Shown: positions 45,304-54,162, numbered from the stretch's first letter. The stretch is 64,000 nucleotides of DNA from Geomonas diazotrophica (GCF_018919385.1 NZ_JAHLMF010000006.1:62001-126000), one strand, 5' to 3'. Notes: generated by a model from the letters alone, not told the origin. Made by a program: numbers and translations.

Positions 45304-46107
45304 CTAACGCTCCCGTCCCGGGAACGTGTTGACACCGGCGTGCACGCCGATGGTCTTGTAGATGCGCACCTCGTCCCATGGTTCGTCGAGGATGCCGTCG
45401 TGGATGGCCCAACTGCGCCCCTGCACGCTTTTTTCCATCCCCGGCCGACGGAAAGGGGTGGAGCCGTCCAGCCTCTGGTACAAGACTCCGCCCGGGGCGA
45501 AGCCGGAGTCGATCTCCTGCATCAGCCTCTTGCCCACGGTGTAGTCGAAGCCGTACTTCTCGTAGCGGATCGCGTTGTCGTAGGTGAGGGGCTCCCCGAC
45601 GATGAGCTGCATCCCCAACGCCGCGGTGAACCGCTCCAGAAGCGGCAGAAACTCCCCGAACATCCTCAGGCCGCGCCGGGTTTGGTTCGGGAACAGCCCG
45701 GCGTCCATGGCGCGCTTCTCCTCCGCCAGGTTGCGCCCAAGCGTCGCGAAGAGGTTGTTTTTGCCATGCTGGTCGAGGTCCACGTCGAAACGGGGCGCCG
45801 TCGGGTCCGCTATGGTGCAGAAGGAGAGTTCCATCTGGCCGTGGTGTGTGTCGCACAGCTCCAGGAAGAACACCGGGTCACGGTCCTCGGGGGCGCGGCG
45901 GGCCACCAGGCGCAGGAAGCGAAGCCCCTGCGGCGCGATCACCTCGACGCTCCCCCTGCCCCGGATCAGCTCCAGCAGTCGCTCGGGCAGAAGTCTGCCG
46001 TAGATCGCCTCCTTCTCCGCGGCAGGCAACCGGTTGATGTCGTACAGGGAGAAGAGCTGCCTCCCCCCGCTGTCCCTCAATACCTCATGTCCGGTATCGT
46101 TTGCCAT
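45304..46107 (-). CDS. Uncharacterised protein, possibly acyltransferase-like
   Basis: A 267-residue soluble protein. I do not recognise the family with certainty. The segment LTYDNAIRYEKYGFDYTVGKRLMQEID resembles the C-terminal part of GNAT acetyltransferases (A..YEK.GF), but the acetyl-CoA motif A (RGxGxG/A) is not evident. It overlaps the acuC end by 23 bases, so it is translationally linked with that deacetylase. ATG at 46107. Treat the acyltransferase idea as a guess. Confidence 0.5.
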   Translation of the reverse strand: MANDTGHEVLRDSGGRQLFSLYDINRLPAAEKEAIYGRLLPERLLELIRGRGSVEVIAPQGLRFLRLVARRAPEDRDPVFFLELCDTHHGQMELSFCTIADPTAPRFDVDLDQHGKNNLFATLGRNLAEEKRAMDAGLFPNQTRRGLRMFGEFLPLLERFTAALGMQLIVGEPLTYDNAIRYEKYGFDYTVGKRLMQEIDSGFAPGGVLYQRLDGSTPFRRPGMEKSVQGRSWAIHDGILDEPWDEVRIYKTIGVHAGVNTFPGRER

Positions 46108-47242
46108 AGTCGCCGATAAGGACCGGGAAGATGTTGTCGCGCACGTAGGCGATGCTCTTCTCCACCGCGTCGAGCGCTCGGTTGCGGTCGTCCTCTTCCG
46201 CCCAGTGCATGGCGTCGAGCAGCATCCGGTGCGGGTAGCCAAGCTGCGAGATCAGCTCGACGAACGGTGCGGGGAGGCGCGGGGGGAGTTCCCGGTCGTT
46301 CATGATGCCCCAGGCGATGGTCCAGGCCCTGGCCACGTTCATCTGGTCGTAGCCGCCTCCCCCCACGGCGACCCACGGGATCTCCAGGGCGCGCAGCTTC
46401 CTCATGATGTAGGAGTAGGCGTGGGTGGTCACCTCGAGACGCGTGAGGGGATCGGTCCTGAAGGTGTCGGCGCCGAGCTGGGTGAAGAGGACGTCGGGGT
46501 CGAAGGCCGCGATCAGGGGGAAGGCCACCTCGTCGAAGGCCTTCATGAACAAAGCGTCGTCGGTGTGGGCCAAAAGGGGGAGGTTCACGCAGTATCCCAG
46601 CCCCGCGCCCTCCCCGGTCTCGTTTTCAAAACCGGTCCCCGGGAAAAAGTAGACCCCGCTCTCGTGCAGGGAGATGGTGAGGACCCGGTCGTCGGCGTAG
46701 AAGGCGTTCTGCACGCCGTCGCCGTGGTGGGCGTCCAGGTCGAGGTAGACCACCGTCTTCCCCTGCTCCAGCAGGTGGTTGATGGCGACCACGGCATCGT
46801 TTAAATAGGAGAAGCCCGAGGCCCGCCCGGCCTGGGCGTGGTGGTACCCTCCCAACGGGTTGAAGGCGGCGGCGTAACCCTCCTCGGAGACCAGCCGCGC
46901 AGCCTCCAGGGTGCCGGAGACCCCAAGGCAGGCCCAGTCGTAGACGCCGGGGAAGACCGGGTTCTCCACGTCACCCAGCCCGTAGCGGAAGTCGGCCCTG
47001 GGCTCGCCGGCCGCGCTGAACTCCCGTAGCCGCTCCAGGTACTCGGCGGAGTGGGCACCGAGCAGCTGCGGCTCGCTCACCGGGCGGGGACGCACCTCGG
47101 TCATGGCGGGCAAGTCCAGCAGTCCGTAGGCGTCCATCAGGTCGCGCGCCAGACGGTAGCGCTGCACCTTGAACGGGTGCTGCTCGCCGTAGCAGTACCC
47201 GGACAGGTCGGTACAGGCAATGAGTGCGGTCTTGCGCGGCAA
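46085..47242 (-). CDS. acuC: AcuC-type histone deacetylase family protein
   Basis: A 385-residue zinc-dependent deacetylase. GYHHAQAGRASGFSYLNDAVVA has the catalytic His pair; YLDLDAHHGDGVQ holds two metal ligands and QLGADTF.DPLTRLEV the third. In Bacillus AcuC deacetylates acetyl-CoA synthetase; the same role is plausible. I use TTG 47242 with GGAGGT upstream; the frame extends 10 codons to a TTG at 47272 without ribosome site. First gene of a four-gene row. Confidence 0.85.
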   Translation of the reverse strand: MPRKTALIACTDLSGYCYGEQHPFKVQRYRLARDLMDAYGLLDLPAMTEVRPRPVSEPQLLGAHSAEYLERLREFSAAGEPRADFRYGLGDVENPVFPGVYDWACLGVSGTLEAARLVSEEGYAAAFNPLGGYHHAQAGRASGFSYLNDAVVAINHLLEQGKTVVYLDLDAHHGDGVQNAFYADDRVLTISLHESGVYFFPGTGFENETGEGAGLGYCVNLPLLAHTDDALFMKAFDEVAFPLIAAFDPDVLFTQLGADTFRTDPLTRLEVTTHAYSYIMRKLRALEIPWVAVGGGGYDQMNVARAWTIAWGIMNDRELPPRLPAPFVELISQLGYPHRMLLDAMHWAEEDDRNRALDAVEKSIAYVRDNIFPVLIGDYGKRYRT

Positions 47243-47412
47243 CTGTCCACCTCCGGCGAAAATTCTGCACAAATTTACCTGCTGGCCGTTTACAGGTCAA
47301 CCTTTAAATCCTGCCCACGCCTTAAGCACCAATGCCTATTTTCCGGGCATCTTTCCGCCACACTCTCATTAGTCCCGGACCGTCCCACTCGTAATTTCAA
47401 GGGCATAACGGC

Positions 47413-47429
47413 TTGGCAGACTGCTTGCT
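47413..47429 (+). promoter_or_regulatory. Sigma-54 promoter of amt
   Basis: TTGGCAG-N5-TTGCT with GG (47415-47416) and GC (47427-47428) 10 bases apart. It matches TGGCAC-N5-TTGCW except one base. Start codon is about 53 bases downstream. Consistent with nitrogen control of the ammonium transporter. Confidence 0.7.
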
Positions 47430-47481
47430 TGTGTCTGGCGTTCTCCAACGACGGGGAGCGAGATACCAACGGAGGTAGTAA

Positions 47482-48702
47482 ATGAACGGGATGTCAACGA
47501 TGACGACGCTTGCCAACAGTAGCGATGTACTTTTCCTGATGCTCGGGGCGGTCATGGTGTTCGCCATGCACGCTGGATTCGCCTTTCTCGAAGTGGGAAC
47601 GGTGCGTCAGAAGAACCAGGTGAACGCCTTCGTGAAGATCCTGACCGACTGGTCCGTCTCCACCGTGGTCTACTTCCTGGTCGGCTTCCCCATCGCCTAC
47701 GGCATCAGCTTCCTGAAGCCGGTGAAAGAGCTCCTGGGGCCGAACCAAGGCTATGACATCACCCACTACTTCTTCCTGCTCTGCTTCGCGGCCTGCATCC
47801 CGGCCATCATATCCGGCGGCATCGCCGAGCGCGCCAAGTTTTGGCCGCAGGTAGTGGCAGGCGCCGTTTTCGCCGGCCTCACCTACCCTCTCTTCGAATC
47901 TCTCATCTGGGGCCAGAACTGCTCCGCGCTGCAGGGGCTCTTCAAGCAGTTCGGCGGCGCCGAGTTCCACGACTACGCCGGCTCCGTGGTGGTGCACTCC
48001 ATCGGCGGCTGGCTGGCCCTTCCCGCGGTCCTGATCCTCGGGCCGCGTATGGGGCGCTACCTCAAGGGTAAATCCCACCCGATCCCGATCAGCAACATTC
48101 CCTTCCTGGCCCTTGGCTCCTGGATACTCGCCATAGGGTGGTTCGGCTTCAACGTCATGAGCGCCGGGCACCTGGACAAGATCTCCGGCATCGTCGCCGT
48201 CAACTCGCTTATGGCCATGGTGGGCGGGGTGCTGGCGGCCCTCATCGCCGGCAAAAACGACCCGGGCTTCGTGCACAACGGAGCACTCGCCGGGCTCATC
48301 GCCGTTTGCGCAGGCTCGGACATCATGCACCCCCTCTTCGCCTTCGTGACCGGCGCCATCGCCTCGGTGATCTTCGTGTACGGCTTCCACATCGAGCAGG
48401 AGAAACTCAAGATCGACGACGTCCTGGGCGTCTGGCCGCTGCACGGCATCATCGGCTCCTGGGGGGGTATCGCCGCCGGCATCTTCGGGCAGGAGGCGCT
48501 GGGCGGCCTGGGTGGCGTCACCATCGTCTCGCAGTTCCTGGGCTCGCTCTGCGCCATCGCCTTCGCCCTGATCAACGGCTTCATCGTCTACGGCCTTCTC
48601 GCCAAGACCGTGGGGATCAGGCTCAGCCAGGAGGAAGAATTCGCCGGTGCCGACCTCTCCATCCACAGCATCGGCGCTTACCCGGAGGAGCACATCCGCT
48701 AA
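47482..48702 (+). CDS. amt: Ammonium transporter (Amt family)
   Basis: A 406-residue transporter with 11 TM helices. AMHAGFAFLEVGTVRQKN at the start, twin pore His in VVVHSIGGW and WPLHGIIGSWGG, and GSWILAIGWFGFNVMS are signatures. It imports ammonium. No N-terminal signal peptide is apparent. No glnK gene is adjacent, unlike many bacteria. Start ATG after GGAGG; a TATA-like intrinsic terminator follows the gene. Sigma-54 promoter upstream. Confidence 0.95.
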   Translation: MNGMSTMTTLANSSDVLFLMLGAVMVFAMHAGFAFLEVGTVRQKNQVNAFVKILTDWSVSTVVYFLVGFPIAYGISFLKPVKELLGPNQGYDITHYFFLLCFAACIPAIISGGIAERAKFWPQVVAGAVFAGLTYPLFESLIWGQNCSALQGLFKQFGGAEFHDYAGSVVVHSIGGWLALPAVLILGPRMGRYLKGKSHPIPISNIPFLALGSWILAIGWFGFNVMSAGHLDKISGIVAVNSLMAMVGGVLAALIAGKNDPGFVHNGALAGLIAVCAGSDIMHPLFAFVTGAIASVIFVYGFHIEQEKLKIDDVLGVWPLHGIIGSWGGIAAGIFGQEALGGLGGVTIVSQFLGSLCAIAFALINGFIVYGLLAKTVGIRLSQEEEFAGADLSIHSIGAYPEEHIR

Positions 48703-48730
48703 CCCGGCACGGACGTTCCCGACAAGATCG

Positions 48731-48758
48731 AGGCCCCCCAAAGGGGCCTCTTTTTTTT
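48731..48758 (+). terminator. Intrinsic terminator of amt
   Basis: AGGCCCC (48731-48737) and GGGGCCT (48743-48749) with loop CCAAA, then C and eight T. Confidence 0.9.
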
Positions 48759-48835
48759 GTTTTGTATTTTCCCGAGAAGAATGTATTATTTGCAATGTTA
48801 ATAAATTCTAATTACAGTAAAAGGCGTACCTTATC

Positions 48836-49681
48836 ATGAAGATACCCTTGGGGCAGTTGCTGGTTCAATCCGGCATCATAACGGTAAAGACACTGGATCG
48901 GGCCTTGGCGCGGCAGAAGAGCTGCGGCCTGAGGCTTGGTGGAGTGCTCCTGGAGATGGGAGTGATTACCGATGAGGAACTGCTCGAGGCGCTGGGCCAG
49001 CAGTCGGGACTCGAGACGGTTAAGAGGATCCCGCTCGACCACTTCTCGCCGGAACTCCTGGCCCTGGTTCCCGGCGAACTCGCCATGGCGAAGCAGCTGT
49101 TTCCGCTCAGGCAGCAGGACGGCGCACTGTTTGTCGCGGCGGGGGACCCGCTGGACGGCGCGACGCTGCGGCAGTTGGAGCGCGGCAGCTCGCGACGCAT
49201 CGTGCAGTTGCTGGCTACCCCGGACGAGATCAAGAACGCGGTGAAGCTGTATTACCGCCAGGCCCAGGCGCTCGCGGAAATGAAGATCCTGCTGGTGGAC
49301 GACCCGGCGGCCATGAACTGCGATGTTGAAGGGGCCCTCAGGAAGGAGGGATACCAGGTCTTCATCGCGCGGGACGGGGTGGAGGGGCTGAAGATCGCTT
49401 TCTCCCAGAAACCCGACCTGATCCTGTGCGACGCCACCTCCCCGAGGATGGACAGCTACGCCCTGATGCGCGCCATCAAGGCCAACCCAGCCAGCGCCGG
49501 AACCCCGATGATCCTGCTCACATCAAAGGCATCTCCCGAAGAGGAGCACCGTGCCCTCAAGGCCGGGTTCCATGACTTCATCGCCAAGCCGGTGATGACC
49601 ATCCGCGTGGTCTCCCGCGTCAAGCGTGCTTTCGAGATCATGGACAAGTACCGCGAGCCTCAACCGGCTCCCCCCGCCTGA
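48836..49681 (+). CDS. MshEN-like domain fused to receiver domain
   Basis: A 281-residue protein. Residues 1-140 match the type II secretion/MshE N-terminal domain (IPLGQLLVQSGIITVKTLDRALARQ..LGGVLLEMGVITDEELLEAL), which in MshE binds cyclic di-GMP. Residues 148-270 form a REC domain (ILLVDD; phospho-acceptor in LILCDATSPRMD; Lys in IAKPVM). It likely links cyclic di-GMP or phosphorylation to another process. Start ATG; no clear strong ribosome site. Confidence 0.85.
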   Translation: MKIPLGQLLVQSGIITVKTLDRALARQKSCGLRLGGVLLEMGVITDEELLEALGQQSGLETVKRIPLDHFSPELLALVPGELAMAKQLFPLRQQDGALFVAAGDPLDGATLRQLERGSSRRIVQLLATPDEIKNAVKLYYRQAQALAEMKILLVDDPAAMNCDVEGALRKEGYQVFIARDGVEGLKIAFSQKPDLILCDATSPRMDSYALMRAIKANPASAGTPMILLTSKASPEEEHRALKAGFHDFIAKPVMTIRVVSRVKRAFEIMDKYREPQPAPPA

Positions 49682-49734
49682 GCAGATTCGCCCAGCTTCC
49701 CGGCAGCACCGCCTGTTGCTGCCGGGATCCCTTC

Positions 49735-51036
49735 CTAGGAATTCTTTCTCCTGGTCAGCTCGATCAACGCATCGGAAAATTTCCCCAGCGCCTCCTTCAG
49801 TTCTGCGTCTTTCACGTTCAGAGGCGGTATCAGACGGACCACGTTGCGTTTCAAACCGCAACCGATCAGGATCACCCCCTTGGCCAGACACTCGTCGATC
49901 AGGTTTTGGCAGAGCCTGCCGTCAGCGGCACCCGCCTCGTCCACGAACTCCACCCCGACCATGCACCCCATCCCCCTTACCTCGCCGACGCTCGGGTTGT
50001 GCATGGCCACCTCCTGCAGGTAGGAAACCATCTTGGCGCCGGCCACACAGGCGCGATCCAGGAGCCCCTCTTCCTTGATCACCCGCAGTGTAGCGAGAGC
50101 GGCGGCGCAGGAGACCGGGTTCCCGCCGAACGTCGAGCCGTGGGAGGGGGAATCCCATTTCGTCATGAGCTCTTTGGAAGCGACCACCGCCCCCAGCGGC
50201 AGACCGGAGGCGAGCGCCTTGGCGGTGACCAGGATGTCCGGGTGCACCCCGGCATGTTCGCAGCAAAACCACTTCCCGGTCCGGCCTATCCCGGACTGCA
50301 CCTCGTCGAAGATGAGCAGGATGCCGTACTCGTCGCAGATTTTTCGCAACCCCTTGAGGTAGGTCCTGGGAGCCGGGTAGTACCCCCCCTCGCCCAGAAA
50401 CGGCTCGACGATGATGGCAGCAACCTCCTCGGGGGGTATCTGGCGCTGGAAGAGCCGGTCGATCTCCTCGAGGCATTTCCCGCCGCAGGCCTCGGCGTTC
50501 ATGCCACAGGAACAGATGAAGCAGGCTGGATAGCTGACCTGGTACACGGAAGGTAACAAAGGGTGGTAGCGCCTGCGGTAGGCTGATGAGCTGCTGGTAA
50601 GTGACAGTGCCCCCATGGTGCGGCCGTGGAAGGCGCCGGTGCAGGAGATGATGGCCTGGCGGCCGCTGGTGTAGCGCGCCACCTTCAAGGCTCCCTCGAC
50701 TGCCTCGGCACCGGAATTGCCGAAGAAAAGCATGTTCAACCCGTGGGGCGTGACCGAGACGAGTTCTTCCGCTGCCGCCATGGTGGCTTCGCTGTAGTAG
50801 ATGCCGCCGGCATGGAGATACCGATCGGTCTGCTCATGGACGGCCTGTATCACCCTGGGGTGGTTGTGTCCCAGGTTGAGCACGGCCAGCCCTGAGGAGA
50901 AATCGAGGAAGCGCCGGCCATCCTTGGATACCACCTCGGTCCCGCTGCCGTGGGCAATGGTGATCGGGTAATAGTGATGCGCCGGCGGCGCCATGACAGC
51001 CAATGCCCTTTGAACCAGCCTGTCGTCCTCGATCAT
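49735..51036 (-). CDS. Class III aminotransferase (GabT/ArgD-like)
   Basis: A 433-residue PLP enzyme. FGNSGAEAVEGALKVAR, FDEVQSGIGRTGKWFCCEHAG and TAKALASGLPLGAVV (PLP Lys) are signatures. Amino donor or acceptor is likely an omega-amino acid such as 4-aminobutyrate or acetylornithine; sequence alone does not decide. A four-Cys cluster CFICSCGMNAEACGGKC lies in the large domain, as in some GABA aminotransferases. ATG at 51036 is preferred by GGGGGTG upstream; a longer frame starts 7 codons earlier. Single gene. Confidence 0.88.
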   Translation of the reverse strand: MIEDDRLVQRALAVMAPPAHHYYPITIAHGSGTEVVSKDGRRFLDFSSGLAVLNLGHNHPRVIQAVHEQTDRYLHAGGIYYSEATMAAAEELVSVTPHGLNMLFFGNSGAEAVEGALKVARYTSGRQAIISCTGAFHGRTMGALSLTSSSSAYRRRYHPLLPSVYQVSYPACFICSCGMNAEACGGKCLEEIDRLFQRQIPPEEVAAIIVEPFLGEGGYYPAPRTYLKGLRKICDEYGILLIFDEVQSGIGRTGKWFCCEHAGVHPDILVTAKALASGLPLGAVVASKELMTKWDSPSHGSTFGGNPVSCAAALATLRVIKEEGLLDRACVAGAKMVSYLQEVAMHNPSVGEVRGMGCMVGVEFVDEAGAADGRLCQNLIDECLAKGVILIGCGLKRNVVRLIPPLNVKDAELKEALGKFSDALIELTRRKNS

Positions 51037-51148
51037 CGTGCACCCCCGAATCAACATTAACTAAGACAAATGAAGAGTAGATGATAGCAGAGTCATGAGG
51101 GTGCGCAACACCACCCTTAATCCCTACGGAGAACTTTTTTCGCGGCTG

Positions 51149-51176
51149 TTGCAAACAGAAAAGATTAGACTACACT
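51149..51176 (+). promoter_or_regulatory. Possible sigma-70 promoter of the PilZ gene
   Basis: TTGCAA, 16-base spacer, TACACT, about 60 bases before the PilZ start. Confidence 0.4.
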
Positions 51177-51235
51177 AACGTCTGTGCCGAAAACGCCGGT
51201 CAAAAAACCAATGAAGGACAAAAAAAGGAGGGGCG

Positions 51236-51508
51236 ATGTACAAGGAAAAAAGAAACTTCGCCAGGCTGGCCTTACACGCGAAAGCGAACCTCCACCAGGG
51301 AGAGCGCACCATCGAGGGAGAGGTCGAAAATCTCAGTATGAAGGGTGTGTTCGTGACGGTGGCACGGAAGCTGGAACTCAACGACACCGTGGCCGTTACC
51401 ATCTATCATACGCTGACGCCGCAGGTGCTCTGTGACTTGAAAGCGAAGGTGGTCAGGGTCACCGACCAGGGGATGGGACTCCAATTTGAAAAGACCCTTC
51501 TCGACTGA
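51236..51508 (+). CDS. PilZ domain protein
   Basis: A 90-residue PilZ protein. KRNFARLALHAKANL has the RxxxR-like start (R-N-F-A-R) and VENLSMKGVFVTV the D/NxSxxG motif, the two cyclic di-GMP contacts. It may be a single-domain cyclic di-GMP receptor. The ATG follows AAGGAGGGG. Its stop lies inside the hairpin that terminates the convergent hyp operon. Confidence 0.85.
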   Translation: MYKEKRNFARLALHAKANLHQGERTIEGEVENLSMKGVFVTVARKLELNDTVAVTIYHTLTPQVLCDLKAKVVRVTDQGMGLQFEKTLLD

Positions 51509-51516
51509 GAAGGGTC
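51493..51516 (-). terminator. Terminator of the hyp operon inside the pilZ 3' end
   Basis: GACCCTTCTC (51493-51502) and GAGAAGGGTC (51507-51516) form a 10-bp stem; on the minus strand TTTTC follows. It overlaps the pilZ stop codon (51506-51508), so it may serve both genes. Confidence 0.7.
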
Positions 51517-51562
51517 CCGATATACCTGCCTGCAAAGGGGGAGTTGGTCGAGACGTAGCGCC

Positions 51563-52573
51563 TCAGCAGATGCGCGGCAGTTGTTCCCCTGCCAGCATCT
51601 CCACTCCCCTCACTCCACCAACGACGGTTTCCATCTGCACCTTGCCGGACGAAGTCCCGGTGACCTCGCCGATGATGGCGGCATCCTCTCCGAGAGGGTG
51701 CCGGCGCATCACCGCCAGGGCCTCCTCGGCCCGTTCCGGCGCCACGAATGCCAGCAGTTTCCCTTCGTTCGCCACGTAGAGCGGGTCGAGCCCGAGGATG
51801 GAGCAGACCCCCTTGACCCCCGGGTTGATGGGGAGGCTCTTCTCGTCCAGGGTAACGGTCACCCCCGACTGCAGGGCGATCTCCTTAAGGGTGGTCGCCA
51901 CGCCGCCGCGGGTGGGGTCGCGCAGCACGTGCAGCGCGCTCCCCAGCGGCAAGAGGCTTGTCACAAGGCCGTTGAGCGCGGCCGAATCGCTTTGGATGCC
52001 GCTGTCGATCTCGAGCCCTTCCCGGGCCGAGAGGACGGCGATGCCGTGGTCGCCGATGCAGCCGTTGACGATGACCTTGTCGCCGACCTGCGCCGAGGCG
52101 CCGTCGATCTGCAGGTTGTGCTCGACAGCCCCGATGCCGCTGGTGTTGATGAAGATGCGGTCCCCCTTGCCCTTCGGGACCACCTTGGTGTCGCCGGTGA
52201 CGATGGCGACCCCGGCGGCCTCAGCCGCCTCGCGCATGGAGGCGAGGATGCGGGCGAGCTCCTCCTTGGAGAAACCTTCCTCGAGGATGAAGCCGACGGA
52301 CAGGCACAACGGACGCGCTCCCATCATGGCCAGGTCGTTGACCGTGCCGTTGATGGCCAGATCGCCGATGTTGCCGCCGGGGAAGAAGATCGGATCGACC
52401 ACGTAGGAGTCGGTGCTGAAGGCGAGCTTGATGCCGCCGATGTTGAGCAGTGCCGCGTCGTTCTGTCCTGCCACCGGCACGCTGGAGAGTTGCGGGATGA
52501 TCAGTTCCTCCAGTAGCTGGTGTGAAAGCCTGCCGCCGCTGCCGTGGCCCAGGAGGATGAGGTCGTTGTTCAA
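51563..52573 (-). CDS. hypE: Hydrogenase maturation protein HypE
   Basis: A 336-residue PurM-like protein. It dehydrates the HypF-made thiocarbamate on its own C-terminal Cys to thiocyanate for the Fe cyanide ligands. The C-terminus PRIC is the substrate cysteine. VVDPIFFPGGNIGDLAINGTVNDLAMMGA, TGDTKVVPKGKGDR and LRDPTRGGVATTL are family motifs. The start is TTG at 52573 with AAAGGAG upstream. Last gene of the hyb/hyp run. Confidence 0.96.
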   Translation of the reverse strand: MNNDLILLGHGSGGRLSHQLLEELIIPQLSSVPVAGQNDAALLNIGGIKLAFSTDSYVVDPIFFPGGNIGDLAINGTVNDLAMMGARPLCLSVGFILEEGFSKEELARILASMREAAEAAGVAIVTGDTKVVPKGKGDRIFINTSGIGAVEHNLQIDGASAQVGDKVIVNGCIGDHGIAVLSAREGLEIDSGIQSDSAALNGLVTSLLPLGSALHVLRDPTRGGVATTLKEIALQSGVTVTLDEKSLPINPGVKGVCSILGLDPLYVANEGKLLAFVAPERAEEALAVMRRHPLGEDAAIIGEVTGTSSGKVQMETVVGGVRGVEMLAGEQLPRIC

Positions 52574-52590
52574 GAGGTTCTCCTTTTTCT

Positions 52591-52639
52591 GTCGGACTTG
52601 TCTGACGGGTCTGACCAGTCGGACAGGTCAGAGTCGGAC
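52591..52639. repeat. Tandem 9-mer repeat (GTCKGACNN)
   Basis: GTCGGACTT, GTCTGACGG, GTCTGACCA, GTCGGACAG, then GTCAGA and GTCGGAC in the hypD-hypE gap. Units keep GTCxGAC with varying last bases. Confidence 0.65.
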
Positions 52640-52652
52640 TTTTTTTGCCGGC

Positions 52653-53744
52653 CTAGCGGCCGTACTTGTACGCGGCGGCGCAGGTCCCTTCCGAGGAGAC
52701 CATGCAGGCGCCGACGGGGGACTCGGGCGTGCACTTGCCGCCGAAAAGGGGGCAGTCGAAGGGGGAAACCTTCCCCTTCAGGATCTCGCCGCACAGGCAC
52801 CCCTTGTGCTCCTTCAACTCCTCCACCTGCACCGGTATGGCCAGCTCGGCGTCGAAGGCGGCGTACTTGTCGGCGATCCTCAGGCCGCTCCCCGGCAGCA
52901 CGCCGATGCCGCGCCAAGGGGCGTCGAACGGGGTGAAGACGTCGGCCAGCATGGCCTGCGCCTTGGCGTTTCCTTCCCAGCGCACCACGCGCGAGTACTG
53001 GATCTCCACCTTGCTCTCGCCTGCAAGCGCCTGGCGCACCAGCAGCTCCACCCCCTGCAGCACGTCGGCGGGCTCGAATCCGGTCACAACGCAGGGGACC
53101 TTGTACTCCTCGCACAGGAAACGGTAGGCGTCGGCGCCGATGATGGCGCTGACATGGGCCGGGCAGAGGTAGCCGTCGACCTGGAGCTCCGGGTCGGCCG
53201 ACAGGATGGCCATCGGCTGGGGCATGGTCTTGTGCGAGGCGAGCACGAAGTAGTTCGTCACCCCCTGCGCCTCGGCAGCCAGGATGCTCCCGGCGATGGT
53301 GGGGGCGGTGGTCTCGAAGCCTACGCCCAGGAACACCACGCGCTTCCCCGGGTTCCTGGCCGCAATCTGCACGGCGTCCAGCGGCGAATAAACGACCCTG
53401 ATGTCGGCACCCTTGGCGCGCTCCTCCATGAGCGAGGAGCTGGAGCCGGGCACGCGCAGCATATCGCCGAAAGTGGTGATGACCACGTCCGGGAGACGGC
53501 ACAGGGCGATGGCCCGGTCGAGGTAGCTGTTGGGGGTGACGCAGACCGGGCACCCCGGGCCGGAGATGAGCTTCACCTGCGGGGGGAGCAGGCTTCTCAG
53601 GCCGAACTGGTAGATCGCCATGGTGTGCGTGCCGCAAACTTCCATGAAGACCAGCGGCTTGTCCAAGCCTTTGGTCAGCTCGGCGATGCGACGCGCCAGC
53701 CCCTGCACGAGTTCCTTGTCGCGAAAGCTGTCCGAATAGTTCAT
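52653..53744 (-). CDS. hypD: Hydrogenase maturation protein HypD
   Basis: A 363-residue iron-sulfur protein that assembles Fe(CN)2CO on a HypC-HypD scaffold. Catalytic CGTHTMAIYQFGL and GPGCPVCVTPN, plus C-terminal cluster residues in CGEILKGKVSPFDCPLFGGKC. The ATG overlaps the hypC stop by 4 bases. Confidence 0.97.
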   Translation of the reverse strand: MNYSDSFRDKELVQGLARRIAELTKGLDKPLVFMEVCGTHTMAIYQFGLRSLLPPQVKLISGPGCPVCVTPNSYLDRAIALCRLPDVVITTFGDMLRVPGSSSSLMEERAKGADIRVVYSPLDAVQIAARNPGKRVVFLGVGFETTAPTIAGSILAAEAQGVTNYFVLASHKTMPQPMAILSADPELQVDGYLCPAHVSAIIGADAYRFLCEEYKVPCVVTGFEPADVLQGVELLVRQALAGESKVEIQYSRVVRWEGNAKAQAMLADVFTPFDAPWRGIGVLPGSGLRIADKYAAFDAELAIPVQVEELKEHKGCLCGEILKGKVSPFDCPLFGGKCTPESPVGACMVSSEGTCAAAYKYGR

Positions 53745-53971
53745 CCCATCAACTCCGGCGAGTAGACTTCACGCATCAGTTCCAGGGTCGCCTTGGCGTC
53801 CTCCTCGTCCAGTTTCGAGATGGCGAAGCCGGCATGCACGATAACGAAATCGCCGACCTTCACTTCCTGGTCCAGCATCATGAGGCTCGCCTCGCGCTTC
53901 ACGCCGTCGACCTCGGTCATGGCGAAATCGCCATCAATGCTGATCACCTGCATCGGTACACCTACACACAT
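53741..53971 (-). CDS. hypC: Hydrogenase maturation chaperone HypC
   Basis: A 76-residue HypC. The essential N-terminal MCVGVPMQV has the Cys that holds the iron unit after Met removal. OB-like core follows. I use the ATG at 53971 with AAGGAG upstream. Translationally coupled to hypD. Confidence 0.96.
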   Translation of the reverse strand: MCVGVPMQVISIDGDFAMTEVDGVKREASLMMLDQEVKVGDFVIVHAGFAISKLDEEDAKATLELMREVYSPELMG

Positions 53972-54055
53972 CTTCAGACTCCTTTTTACAAATGGCTGAA
54001 CCGGCAAAATATCGTTGTAGATCCCCCCTCCCGTCAAGGGAGGGGAGCGCGTCCC

Positions 54056-54162
54056 TGTAGGGGCGAATAATCATTCGCCCCCCTTAGTCGCACCTGCGCC
54101 GTTCATGGCATGCGCGGTGGTCGGGGAACGGGCGGCTGGGCAAATGATCATTTGCCCCTACA
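54056..54162. repeat. 107-bp TGTAGGGGC element between hypF and hypC
   Basis: Starts TGTAGGGGCGAATAATC and ends with GGGCAAATGATC..TGCCCCTACA, inverted ends like the copy at 36085-36197; the centre shares GGGGAACGGGCGGCTGGGCAAAT-like sequence (split here). A separate CCCCTCCC-GTCAA-GGGAGGGG hairpin lies at 54025-54045. Confidence 0.75.
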
